Below, in pieces: positions 1 through 6,737 of a DNA stretch of 17,987 nucleotides. How positions within the stretch are numbered: position 1 is the stretch's first letter; each line of letters opens with the position of its first letter. Under the pieces are notes generated by a model. The model had not been told where the DNA came from. It ran no database searches and saw only the letters and a program-made list of their open reading frames with translations. The DNA is from DATKYV01 sp035528275. GTDB lineage: Bacteria > Acidobacteriota > Terriglobia > UBA7540. The stretch lies in NCBI GenBank assembly GCA_035528275.1, contig DATKYV010000001.1, forward strand, positions 1-17,987, written 5' to 3'. Made by a program: the position numbers and the translations under genes.

Positions 1-66
1 ATCGGCGCCGAGAGCCGCACGGAACAGGTGGACTTGCTCCAGCGCATCTCCGCGGTTACGGTCTAG
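1..66 (+). CDS. C-terminal tail of an unidentified protein (partial)
   Basis: An open frame enters from the left edge and ends at a TAG at 64-66. It encodes about 21 residues ending in LLQRISAVTV. The tail is too short to name. It would be convergent with the DUF481 gene that follows. The only support is the open frame and its ordinary codon use, so the call is tentative. Confidence 0.3.
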   Translation: MGAESRTEQVDLLQRISAVTV

Positions 67-139
67 TACGGGGTGCGGGAAGGGCCTTGGGCTCCTCCTT
101 ACGCCTGTCGCCGGACCAAGGGCCGAGCCGCATATTTCC

Positions 140-1201
140 TCAAAAACTTATTCCCAGTCCTGTTGTCAGCACCAGCTCGTGTTTCTGCCGGCCGGGGAGA
201 GGATTGCTTAGCAATCGGTTGGTCAGCGTGGTGTTGAACGAAAACAGGGAAGAGAGGCGGGTGTTCAGGGCCGAGGTGGTATCCATCCGGTACTCGCCCC
301 GGTCAGTGAGGTTGGGATAGAAGTTCAAGTATTGCTCGAAGTTCACCCGTTCCGTGAGGTTCAGGCTTAGTTTTTCGCCCAAGAGCGCTTCAGCGTTCGT
401 TCGTTTGACGGCGGTCTGAAAGTTCTCCCGCACAAAAGTCGCACCGCTCAGGAGGTTCAGGGTGACCCGATGACTGCGAATGACGTCGTGCCCGAGGCCG
501 CCGCCGTAAGTTTGGCGAAGGTTGAGGCCCTGGGTCTGGATATGATCGAGCTGTGCCAGGGCGAAGACGAAGTTGCTGGGTGAAAACAGGTAGTCCTGTC
601 GCAGCCCCGAGGAAATGCTGTTGGCGCTGGTTCGAATTCCGTCCGTCCGCGAGTTCGTGAAAAGCATGTTCAAGAGGAAATTGGTGCGCAGATTCTCCTG
701 CAGCCCGGGAAGATCCGGCTGGCGGCGCATGGCGTTGAAGCCCACGCTCAGGGTTCCCGCGTCGCGATCACCACGCAACAGGCTGTAACCAACGTTCCCT
801 TTGCCCTTCCAGTTGCGCCAAGGCGCGGCGTGGCGGCCTTCGACCTCCGGCTGATAGGTCTTGGCGGGGTAAATGGCCTCGACGGAATCAGTCGCGACCT
901 GCCTGGTCCCGCCGTCCTCGCTTAATTCCCACTCCCCTGATTCCAGCAGCGAAAGTTCTCCGCCGTAGGCGCGACCGTCTTTCGCGAGCACGATGGCCGA
1001 TTGGTCGCTGCGAAAGGACCTTACTTTGGCGATGGGAACCGCCACGTCGCCGAACGCTTCTGCTCTGAACGTCAGCGTGCTGTCGACCACGCGCACCCAC
1101 GTGCCCGTAAGCTGGTCTCCATTCTTGAAGTGCAAGACTTCGCCCAAGCACGGAATGGCGAAGCAAAGAATTGCACAGGCCAGATACACACGATATTTCA
1201 T
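140..1201 (-). CDS. DUF481-family outer-membrane beta-barrel protein
   Basis: This is a predicted outer-membrane protein of 353 residues in the DUF481 (YdiY-like) family, whose function is poorly known. I chose the ATG at 1201 over an in-frame start 30 codons upstream. A GAGGTG Shine-Dalgarno lies about 5 bases before it, and the protein then opens with a clean signal peptide (MKYRVYLACAILCFAIPCLG). Residues about 20-85 form a small beta-rich module (LHFKNGDQLTGTW...) often found ahead of DUF481 in secreted proteins. From about residue 125 the sequence alternates polar and aromatic residues as in barrel strands, and it ends in the aromatic F typical of outer-membrane barrels. It sits alone, downstream of the truncated epimerase and on the same strand, with a candidate promoter in the gap between them. 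The family call is confident; substrate and role are unknown. Confidence 0.82.
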   Translation of the reverse strand: MKYRVYLACAILCFAIPCLGEVLHFKNGDQLTGTWVRVVDSTLTFRAEAFGDVAVPIAKVRSFRSDQSAIVLAKDGRAYGGELSLLESGEWELSEDGGTRQVATDSVEAIYPAKTYQPEVEGRHAAPWRNWKGKGNVGYSLLRGDRDAGTLSVGFNAMRRQPDLPGLQENLRTNFLLNMLFTNSRTDGIRTSANSISSGLRQDYLFSPSNFVFALAQLDHIQTQGLNLRQTYGGGLGHDVIRSHRVTLNLLSGATFVRENFQTAVKRTNAEALLGEKLSLNLTERVNFEQYLNFYPNLTDRGEYRMDTTSALNTRLSSLFSFNTTLTNRLLSNPLPGRQKHELVLTTGLGISF

Positions 1202-1261
1202 CGACACCTCATGAATTCGCGAAATGGTGGCGAGATGAACGCCAAAAAAATCCAAGACATC

Positions 1262-1291
1262 ATAGTAGAGAGGGGAGGGAGAAATTGGCAA
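1262..1291 (-). promoter_or_regulatory. Candidate sigma70 promoter of the DUF481 gene
   Basis: On the minus strand, TTGCCA (1286-1291) and TACTAT (1262-1267) are separated by 18 bases. They match the consensus boxes at 5 of 6 and 4 of 6 positions. Transcription would start about 55 bases before the ATG at 1201. The call rests on sequence pattern only. Confidence 0.4.
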
Positions 1292-1379
1292 GAAAATCGT
1301 GCGGCAGGTCTGGTAGGAATTTGTGGTTCGGCGTTGCAGGCGGGTGGAATCAACGCGGTAAACTGTGAGCCGATTCGCT

Positions 1380-1988
1380 TCAGCGATAGCTCTCCACCGT
1401 CAGGCGGACGGCCTCCTCGATCGGAGTATCCGCAAACTGGGGGAGCAAATGGCGAAGCCTGGAGCCACGGAGAATGATGCTGGTGTCGAACAGATAGCGG
1501 AGTTCCATCAACTCCCGCACGACTCCGTGGAATAACCCGACGATCCGCAGTATCCACCAAGGTGTGGGGCGAACGGCCAAGTCGGGATGGCCCGCCACTC
1601 GGGCGACCATCCGGAAGAACTCGTCCTGCCGGGGCGCCACATAGCCGGCGAAATTGACGACGTCGAAGGGCTGGAGTTGGTCGCCAAGGGCGAGCAGATT
1701 GATTGCCGCTTTAGCCAAATCGGGGACGAAAGCCCACTGATGCGGAATATCCATTTTCCCGATGGTCCTCAGGGTCTCCCCGTGGGCCGCGTTTCCGAAG
1801 ATCGGATCAACCAGGCCGTTTCTCACCGTCGGCCCAAAGTAGTCGCCGGCGCGAAGGATGATCACGCGGACGCTTCCGTCTTCCGTGGCTCGCCGCAACA
1901 ACTCCTCGAGCCGGGCGCGGAGCGCTCCTTTCCCTCCTGAGCGGATGGGGTTCTGCAGGACGTCTCTGCGCTCGTGGGTTGTCGGATA
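1380..1988 (-). pseudogene. NAD-dependent epimerase/dehydratase, N-terminal Rossmann region missing
   Basis: This is the C-terminal half of an extended-SDR NAD(P)-dependent epimerase-like protein. Counting from a TTG codon at 1901, it contains LRAGDYFGP (16-24), HQWAFVPDLA (54-63), PWWILR (114-119) and RELMELRYL (129-137), all in the order usual for this family. Family-like sequence continues upstream of that TTG (NPIRSGGKGARLEELLRRA) to about 1988, then stops. The frame runs on into the end of the FKBP gene and meets a TGA at 2043-2045. The family is normally about 300 residues, so roughly the first 120 are gone. That segment would carry the glycine-rich nucleotide-binding motif and the catalytic YxxxK. 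There is no plausible start or Shine-Dalgarno at the break. The fragment begins within about 20 bases of the FKBP stop codon, which indicates a deletion or misjoin there. A functional enzyme is unlikely. Confidence 0.65.
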
Positions 1989-2002
1989 GGCGGCTGGCAG
2001 GT

Positions 2003-2441
2003 CTACTCCGGCGGTGCTTCCTGAATGTTGAGCACTTTCACGTCAAAGTAGAGAGTTTTTCCCGCCAGAGGGTGGTTGAAGTCAACGATCACCGTTTCCT
2101 CCTTGAGCTGAGCCACCCGCGCGTAAACAACCTGACCGCTCTGACTCCGTCCTTGAAGCTGAGCACCCAAATGCATCGCCTCGGAGGGAACGTAATCTTT
2201 GCGGACCTCGCGAAATGCACTCGCGTCGGGAATGCCGTAGCTTTCCTCGGGGGGGAACTTCAACTTGCTTGCTCTCGCCGACCTCCATCCCCTCCAGAGC
2301 CTTTTCCAGGCCGGGGACAATCTGCTGAGTTCCATGAACGTAAATCAGCGGGTCGGCTCCCACATTTGTGTCCACCACGCTTTGGTCTTCCAATCGCAGC
2401 GTGTATTCGATGCTGACTTGCTTGCCGGAAGAGACACTCAT
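2003..2441 (-). pseudogene. SlyD-like FKBP-type peptidyl-prolyl isomerase, interrupted by a +1 frameshift
   Basis: The family catalyses cis-trans isomerisation of X-Pro bonds and often acts as a chaperone. The start is the ATG at 2441, with AAAGGAG seven bases upstream. The first part reads MSVSSGKQVSIEYTLRLEDQ, then VHGTQQIVPGLEKALEGMEVGE (FKBP core), up to VEVPP. The frame then breaks at a run of seven G on the plus strand (2249-2255). In the next frame the protein resumes as EESYGIPDASAF and continues through the insert-in-flap region to FNHPLAGKTLYFDVKVLNIQ and a TAG at 2003-2005. Removing one G restores a continuous 145-residue SlyD-like protein of normal length. The error sits in a homopolymer and both halves look well conserved, so a sequencing error is as likely as a real mutation. 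Confidence 0.8.
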
Positions 2442-2746
2442 CGCTCCGCTCCTTTTCCCGCGCTTTGCCCCCTGAAGAAGAAATAAAATCGGCCGGATGA
2501 TCCGACGGGATCGCTCGGGGCGTGCGTTGAGCTCCAGGCTATCTGCAAAGGGGACTCTTCTAGTGTATCGGCGATCGGTCTGTATTGAAACCCCAATAAC
2601 CCGCAAAACGTCTATTTATTGCCGGACTTGACCTGAGCAGTCTTGCGGGATATAGATAAGTGTGACAGGGTTGATTCGCGCGAGGGACAATATGTCGCCC
2701 GCAGGTAAACCTTGGCGGACGAGTTTTCAATTCTTACGGAGGATTC
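2442..2746. other. Divergent intergenic region between FKBP and cytochrome genes
   Basis: This gap of about 300 bases separates the divergent FKBP (minus) and cytochrome (plus) genes. It holds the FKBP Shine-Dalgarno at its left end and the cytochrome promoter at 2628-2656. I see no convincing FKBP promoter, terminator, RNA gene or additional ORF. Confidence 0.5.
2628..2656 (+). promoter_or_regulatory. Sigma70-type promoter of the tetraheme cytochrome
   Basis: TTGACC (2628-2633) and TATAGA (2651-2656) are spaced by exactly 17 bases, giving 5 of 6 matches to the -35 box and 4 of 6 to the -10 box. Predicted initiation is near 2663, which leaves a leader of about 85 bases before the ATG at 2747. 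It is the best promoter match I saw in the window. Confidence 0.6.
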
Positions 2747-3163
2747 ATGCTTAAGAAGTACGCTGTTGCAGCGCTACTCGTTCTAACCTTCACGGTCCTC
2801 GCATCCATCCAAGTAACGATGGCGGAGCCCGAGAAGGAGGCTGCCGACGTTCTGATCCTGAAGGGCAGCCCATTCGGACCAGTGAAGTTCCCGCACAAAG
2901 CGCACGTCGAGCGTGTGGGGGGGAAATGTGAGACGTGCCACCACGCCTCCAAACCCGAGAAGCCGGCCACGCAGCCGCAGCAGGCCTGCCGCGATTGCCA
3001 TACCAAGCCGGCAGTGGCGCCCATGAAGACCATCACCCAGGCGGCGTTCCACAATCCGCTGGCCAAGTCCGGGACTTGCATTGACTGCCATTTGAAGGAG
3101 AATGCGGCAGGCAAGAAGGCTCCCACAAAGTGCATGGAGTGCCACAAGAAATCCAACGGCTAA
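2747..3163 (+). CDS. Periplasmic tetraheme cytochrome c3-like protein
   Basis: This is an exported multiheme electron carrier of 138 residues. A GGAGG lies four bases before the ATG. Residues 1-26 form a signal peptide ending in VTMA. Four CXXCH heme sites follow: CETCH (61-65), CRDCH (81-85), CIDCH (111-115) and CMECH (129-133). Four further histidines, H50, H53, H66 and H102, lie where class III cytochromes (cytochrome c3) place their distal ligands. In particular, FPHKAH precedes heme 1 and a His directly follows the first CXXCH. Four bis-His hemes are therefore predicted, with low potential expected from the family. All four sites have two-residue spacing, unlike the mixed CX2CH/CX4CH spacing of many desulfovibrial c3 proteins. 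No reductase or oxidase partner lies in the window. Confidence 0.9.
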   Translation: MLKKYAVAALLVLTFTVLASIQVTMAEPEKEAADVLILKGSPFGPVKFPHKAHVERVGGKCETCHHASKPEKPATQPQQACRDCHTKPAVAPMKTITQAAFHNPLAKSGTCIDCHLKENAAGKKAPTKCMECHKKSNG

Positions 3164-3410
3164 GAGCTGTGGCCTCGCGTTGCCCTCGGGCCCGTCGGGG
3201 AACCCAAAGAGCCGGGTAGGGTCCCACCACCCTCCAAGGGTAACTGGGACATTCTGGAAATCGTCGCCCCATTCTCGGGCGAGGCGCTATGCGTGTCTCC
3301 GCCACAGCCCTCCGTCTCGGGAACCATCTCCTTACTCCTTGCCACCAATCCAAAACCTACCCCTGGCGCATCTAACCGGGTGTGAGATAAACCTCGGATT
3401 GGGGAACAAG

Positions 3411-3632
3411 ATGGGCTACATCGCCGCTGAGTACTTTGCCTACCTGATTGTCGTCCTGGCGGTGGGAACGTTGCTCTTTGGGGCCTCGGCAACGGTGATC
3501 CTTGCCAAGGAAGGCGTCCCAAGGGGCATTAACGCCGCTCAGAGGCTCGCCTCCAAGGCTCGGAGCGCTTTCCACGGGAATCTCGGCCTCCTGAGATCGC
3601 GTCTTTGCAGCCCCACCCCACACAGCCACTGA
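3411..3632 (+). CDS. Possible small single-pass membrane protein
   Basis: A 73-residue ORF begins at the ATG at 3411 (MGYIAAEYFAYLIVVLAVG). It has one hydrophobic stretch at about residues 9-31 followed by a basic, probably cytoplasmic, tail. Third codon positions are mostly G or C, as in the neighbouring real genes. The Shine-Dalgarno is weak (GGGGAA). I do not recognise the family. The ORF lies about 100 bases from the candidate dif site in otherwise gene-poor sequence. It could be a chance frame. The membrane helix and codon bias make it somewhat more likely than not to be real. Confidence 0.45.
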   Translation: MGYIAAEYFAYLIVVLAVGTLLFGASATVILAKEGVPRGINAAQRLASKARSAFHGNLGLLRSRLCSPTPHSH

Positions 3633-3738
3633 GACCCTCCCCCAGAACACGCCTCCAATTAACCTGCTTTCAAGGCATTAGAAGGGAAGAGGGATTGGTG
3701 TTTTCAAGGCGATTGGGCCTGTTTTGAACTCTTCATAT

Positions 3739-3766
3739 ACGTCTGATAAGGTATATTATGTTAAGT
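3739..3766 (+). other. dif: Candidate dif site (XerC/XerD chromosome dimer resolution)
   Basis: This 28-bp site has the canonical 11-6-11 layout. The left (XerC) arm ACGTCTGATAA is at 3739-3749, the centre GGTATA at 3750-3755, and the right (XerD) arm TTATGTTAAGT at 3756-3766. By my alignment from memory, the right arm matches 10 of 11 bases of the E. coli XerD arm. The whole site matches 20 of 28 positions of both the E. coli and B. subtilis dif sequences, and the outer left bases resemble the B. subtilis form. It lies in an AT-rich intergenic patch within GC-rich DNA. KOPS-type octamers on both sides point toward it. XerC and XerD are not in the window. A dif-like site used by an integrative element is the main alternative. 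Confidence 0.75.
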
Positions 3767-3868
3767 TTGATTTGGAATCTACGGGCCACCCTGCGCCCTC
3801 CGTGTCTTTCGCGCACGCTGGATCAGGGTCTGGTTCCCCCTCAGGGGCTTCTCTTCGGGCGGGATGCG

Positions 3869-3890
3869 GGCTAATATCCACTGATTAGCC
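3869..3890 (+). promoter_or_regulatory. Hairpin directly before the nuclease start codon
   Basis: GGCTAAT (3869-3875) and its perfect complement ATTAGCC (3884-3890) enclose an 8-base loop and end two bases before the ATG at 3893. No Shine-Dalgarno is visible there. If transcribed, the 7-bp stem would cover the ribosome-binding region. A regulatory role is only a possibility. Confidence 0.3.
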
Positions 3891-3892
3891 TT

Positions 3893-4384
3893 ATGCGCCG
3901 CCGCAAGTCGCTGCTCTCCACGCTCGTCGCTGCTGTCCTCGTCCTGGGCTTTGCCTATCTGTGGCGCGGACTGCGGCCGCCACAAGCAGAGCGTGTCCCC
4001 GAGGAGAGGCTGTGCGTTCGCGTCATTGACGGCGACACGATCGAGTTGGACGGTGGCGAGCGGGTCCGCCTGATTGGCGTGGACACCCCGGAGTCCGTCG
4101 ACCCGAGGCGGCCTGTGGAGTACTTCGGCAAAGAGGCGGGGGCCTTCACCCGTCGCCTAGCTGAGGGCAAGACCGTGCGGCTCGAATTCGATCGGGAGAC
4201 GGTGGATATTTACGGCCGGACCTTGGCGTACGTCTACCTCCCGGACAGGACCCTCCTCAACGGCGAGATCATCCGTCAGGGCTACGGGCACGCTTACACG
4301 CGCTTTCCTTTCCGTTATGAGCGGGAGTTTGTGGGCCTGGAGCTCGAGGCGCGCGCCGCAGGCCGGGGGTTGTGGGCACGGTAA
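3893..4384 (+). CDS. Membrane-anchored staphylococcal-nuclease-like (thermonuclease) protein
   Basis: This is a predicted Ca2+-dependent phosphodiesterase of the SNase family, 163 residues long. A basic start (MRRRK) and a hydrophobic segment at about residues 7-24 should anchor or export it, leaving the nuclease outside the cytoplasm. The domain starts at residue 41 with VIDGDT. Every key position of staphylococcal nuclease has a counterpart: D48 (D21), R59 (R35), D64 and T65 (D40, T41), E67 (E43) in RLIGVDTPE, and R109 (R87) in DIYGRTLAY. The protein ends soon after the last helix (RAAGRGLWAR), as usual. It stands alone between dif and a convergent metal-transporter gene. The start codon has no Shine-Dalgarno, and a short inverted repeat precedes it. 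Confidence 0.88.
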   Translation: MRRRKSLLSTLVAAVLVLGFAYLWRGLRPPQAERVPEERLCVRVIDGDTIELDGGERVRLIGVDTPESVDPRRPVEYFGKEAGAFTRRLAEGKTVRLEFDRETVDIYGRTLAYVYLPDRTLLNGEIIRQGYGHAYTRFPFRYEREFVGLELEARAAGRGLWAR

Positions 4385-4432
4385 TGTGGGCTAGATTGAG
4401 CCGCCTTGGGAGCGCGGGGGCCGCGTGCAGGG

Positions 4433-5050
4433 TTACTCGGCCTCGCCGGCAAAAGCCTCGTATCCCTCGCGGACCATGAAGACGGTAATGAGCAGACCGG
4501 CCACCGGGTCCGCCCACCACCACCCCAGCAAGCCGTTCAGCCCCAGTCCCAGGAGGAGTGCCGCGGAGAGGAAGGCGCAGACCAGAGTCTCCATGCCGTC
4601 GGCGGCCAGTGCCCTGCTGGCGAGCTTACGCGCGGTGCGGCGTTTGGCGACGCCCAAGACGGGCATGACAATCAGGGAGACCAAGGCCAGCACGAAGCCC
4701 GGAAGGCTGAACTCCGGCCGATGGTGGAGCCGAAGGTCGCTCACTGCCTCATACCCGACATAGGCAGCGAGAGCGAAGAAGGTCGCGCCCACCACTTGGA
4801 TGGCGCGTGACTCGGCGGCTTCGTCTTTCAGACCGCGCTGTTTGAATCGCCAGAGGAGTGCGAGCCCCGAGGCCGTTTCAATCACGCTGTCGAGGCCGAA
4901 GCCCACCAGCGCGATGCTCGCGGCGGCGACGCCGGCGAGCAGCGCCACGACGGCTTCAAGGACGTTCCAGGCGATTGTAAAGTACTCCAGCCGGACGGCT
5001 CGGCGGCGGAGCGCCTCGAGTTCAAGCGGAGCAACATTACCTGTCGCCAT
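4433..5050 (-). CDS. Minimal CDF-family cation transporter without C-terminal domain
   Basis: This is a 205-residue integral membrane protein of the cation diffusion facilitator type, which exports divalent metals by antiport. It keeps the transmembrane core (GFGLDSVIETASG at 50-62, ADGMETLVCAFLS at 150-162, WWADPVAGLLI at 178-188). It ends just after the last helix, so the cytoplasmic metal-sensing domain of YiiP-like proteins is absent. The transport site is altered. D54 and E58 stand where YiiP has D45 and D49. D151 matches D157, but the position of H153 is alanine (A147). It starts 7 bases after the upstream small secreted protein ends, so the two are probably co-transcribed. Family membership is good; metal specificity cannot be told. 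Confidence 0.78.
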   Translation of the reverse strand: MATGNVAPLELEALRRRAVRLEYFTIAWNVLEAVVALLAGVAAASIALVGFGLDSVIETASGLALLWRFKQRGLKDEAAESRAIQVVGATFFALAAYVGYEAVSDLRLHHRPEFSLPGFVLALVSLIVMPVLGVAKRRTARKLASRALAADGMETLVCAFLSAALLLGLGLNGLLGWWWADPVAGLLITVFMVREGYEAFAGEAE

Positions 5051-5057
5051 TCAATGG

Positions 5058-5453
5058 TCACTTGCCGGCGCTGGCCTGCTTCTTCCCTTCCCACGTGCCG
5101 CTTTCGCCGCCATCGTGAGACCACTCGCCGGTGAGCTGTCCCTTCTTGAGCTTGGCGGACAGCACGTACGTGCCATTCGAGGTTTCCAGGCGGATATCCA
5201 GCTTTTTCTTCTTGAAGGTGGCGGAGGTGATTTCGGTCCCGCCGATGGGTGAGGAAACTGATCCGGTGACGGCATCCGCCATCTGTTCAAGATAAAGCGT
5301 GAAGGGCATGTCCCCTTGTGAGCTGCCGTGAGACGTGCACTCCCAGGTGCCCGTCATTTTCCCGGGTTTGGGCTGCTTGTCCTTGCCTTGCATGGAGGCG
5401 GCCAGGCAGAGAATCACGAAGCAGACCGCCACCAAACCAAGAGTTCGTTTCAT
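5058..5453 (-). CDS. Small exported protein of unknown function
   Basis: This is a 131-residue protein with a signal peptide (MKRTLGLVAVCFVILCLAAS) and a lysine-rich mature part. I chose the ATG at 5453 because AAGGAG lies seven bases upstream and the signal peptide starts there; a longer in-frame extension lacks both. The mature part begins GKMTGTWECTSHG and runs through alternating beta-like segments (AVTGSVSSPIGG, KLDIRLETSNGTYVLSAKL, GQLTGEWS) to GTWEGKK. Repeated TGxW/GTWE patterns suggest a small beta-barrel or lipocalin-like fold. It is the first gene of a two-gene unit with the metal transporter, but nothing in it resembles a known metal site. No family is recognised with certainty. 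Confidence 0.7.
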   Translation of the reverse strand: MKRTLGLVAVCFVILCLAASMQGKDKQPKPGKMTGTWECTSHGSSQGDMPFTLYLEQMADAVTGSVSSPIGGTEITSATFKKKKLDIRLETSNGTYVLSAKLKKGQLTGEWSHDGGESGTWEGKKQASAGK

Positions 5454-5747
5454 GCGTGCGCTCCTTCTGATGGGAAATGGGGCCGGCCTCCAAACGGGTC
5501 TCGCGTGGCCGGCTCTCAAACGCCGAACATTCTAAAGCTGCGCAAGCGGGATTTCCAGCCGATTGAAGCGCGCCAAAGGGGCCAACGCTAATCCTGTTCT
5601 CCCCTCCTCGAATCCTGAATTGGTGTCCGGCGGAAGCGTACCGGGCGTTGGCGGTGAGGGATTCGGATGACCTCCTGCAAGTAATGGCGTGCTTCATCCG
5701 AGTGGCGTAGAATGCCTGCTGTCGTCACGCGATTTTCTCTTGGGCTG
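5454..5747. other. Intergenic region upstream of the secreted-protein/CDF unit
   Basis: This stretch of about 290 bases lies between the end of the CPBP protease gene and the start of the small exported protein, both on the minus strand. It holds the AAGGAG of the latter. I see no clear terminator for the protease operon, no strong promoter boxes and no credible ORF. Confidence 0.4.
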
Positions 5748-6725
5748 TCAAAACCAGAAACGCCAGACCGTGTCCACCAGGGTATGCGTCAGTGCGGGGG
5801 ATGAAAGTCTGTGGCGGGTGCGAAAAGCGTTGCCGTAAAACATTCCCGCTAGTGCGGCAAGAATGGCGTAGCGACAATTGGGGACCGGGGCGTGGTGCAG
5901 GTGGGATGCGCCAAATATCACGGAGGCCAGAATCAGCCCGTACAAGTCGCGCCGCTTTCCCGAGAAGCTCTTGACCAGGAAATTCTGCAGAATGCCGCGA
6001 AACAGGAGCTCTTCGGGAATGGCGATGGTGAGGTAGGTCCCGAATAGCTGAATGAAGAATTCCAGTGGGGTGACCGTACCGGGATGGAAACGGATGAAGC
6101 CCAGCGCGGTGCCGAGGGGGATACCCACGAGCGCAAATCCGGCAAAATTGACGAGGCCATCCAGGATGTCCCGCTTGCGAAAGCCCAGCCGATAGCCGAC
6201 ATCCTCCAAGTTGCGGATCACCAGGAACGCGTAGCCGCCGACGCAAACGCAGAAAAGCGGCCGGAAGAAATAGATTTCCTGAGGCCAAGTCCAGATTCCA
6301 CCCAGCCAGCCCGCGCTGACGGGCAAGGCAAGGGCCAGCATCGCCACGAAATCGCGCCAGCCGACGTGGTCCGCCCGGTGCAAGCGGTCGGGCAAAAGGA
6401 GAAGCACCGGCACGCCGATGTAGCTCGCGAGCTTCCCAAGCGCCCAGGGAGAGAACGATCCGGTCCCCAAGGCGTAGATGAGATAAGCCGCCAGAAGGAG
6501 AAACGGCATCCCGAGGGCCATCCAGACGGATTCCGCCGCGTTGTGCCGCAATTGGCGAACAAAGGCGGGCGATGCCAGCCCGACAAATCCCCCCACAACC
6601 AGCGCGAAGCAGGCCATGAACGCCGCGAGCTTCCAGGGGTCCAAAGGGAGTTGGAGTAGGAACACGCCCTCGGCGAGGGCCGCGCACAGCCCCAATCCGC
6701 CCGCTGTGAGAAAGATCTTCTTCAT
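5748..6725 (-). CDS. CPBP (CAAX/ABI) family intramembrane metalloprotease
   Basis: This is a 325-residue polytopic membrane protein of the CPBP (Rce1/Abi) glutamic-type intramembrane protease family. The catalytic motifs are present in the C-terminal third: EELLFR (E238, E239, R243), FGASH (F271, H275) and a third motif ALTHTLVD (H314, D318), where Asp replaces the commoner Asn. About 220 residues of hydrophobic helices precede the first motif, making the N-terminal part longer than in minimal members. The ATG at 6725 lies 12 bases after the stop of the inactive M16 gene and has no Shine-Dalgarno, so translation is probably coupled. It is the last gene of a three-gene protease operon. Substrate is unknown. 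Related proteins process prenylated or lipidated peptides, or bacteriocins. Confidence 0.87.
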   Translation of the reverse strand: MKKIFLTAGGLGLCAALAEGVFLLQLPLDPWKLAAFMACFALVVGGFVGLASPAFVRQLRHNAAESVWMALGMPFLLLAAYLIYALGTGSFSPWALGKLASYIGVPVLLLLPDRLHRADHVGWRDFVAMLALALPVSAGWLGGIWTWPQEIYFFRPLFCVCVGGYAFLVIRNLEDVGYRLGFRKRDILDGLVNFAGFALVGIPLGTALGFIRFHPGTVTPLEFFIQLFGTYLTIAIPEELLFRGILQNFLVKSFSGKRRDLYGLILASVIFGASHLHHAPVPNCRYAILAALAGMFYGNAFRTRHRLSSPALTHTLVDTVWRFWF

Positions 6726-6737
6726 GAGTTGACGGCG

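Noticed and set aside
1202..1291. Thirty-residue N-terminal extension of the DUF481 protein
   Set aside because: It would place non-signal sequence before a good signal peptide, and the Shine-Dalgarno favours the ATG at 1201.
2500..2600. Possible FKBP promoter (TTCAAT, 16 bases, TACACT on the minus strand)
   Set aside because: The -35 box matches only 3 of 6 positions and the spacing is short. This is no better than chance in this region.
3635..3642. CCCTCCCC, a KOPS-type octamer pointing away from dif
   Set aside because: It is not rejected as sequence but counts against perfect polarity. It is only about 100 bases from the site, where wrong-way copies matter little.
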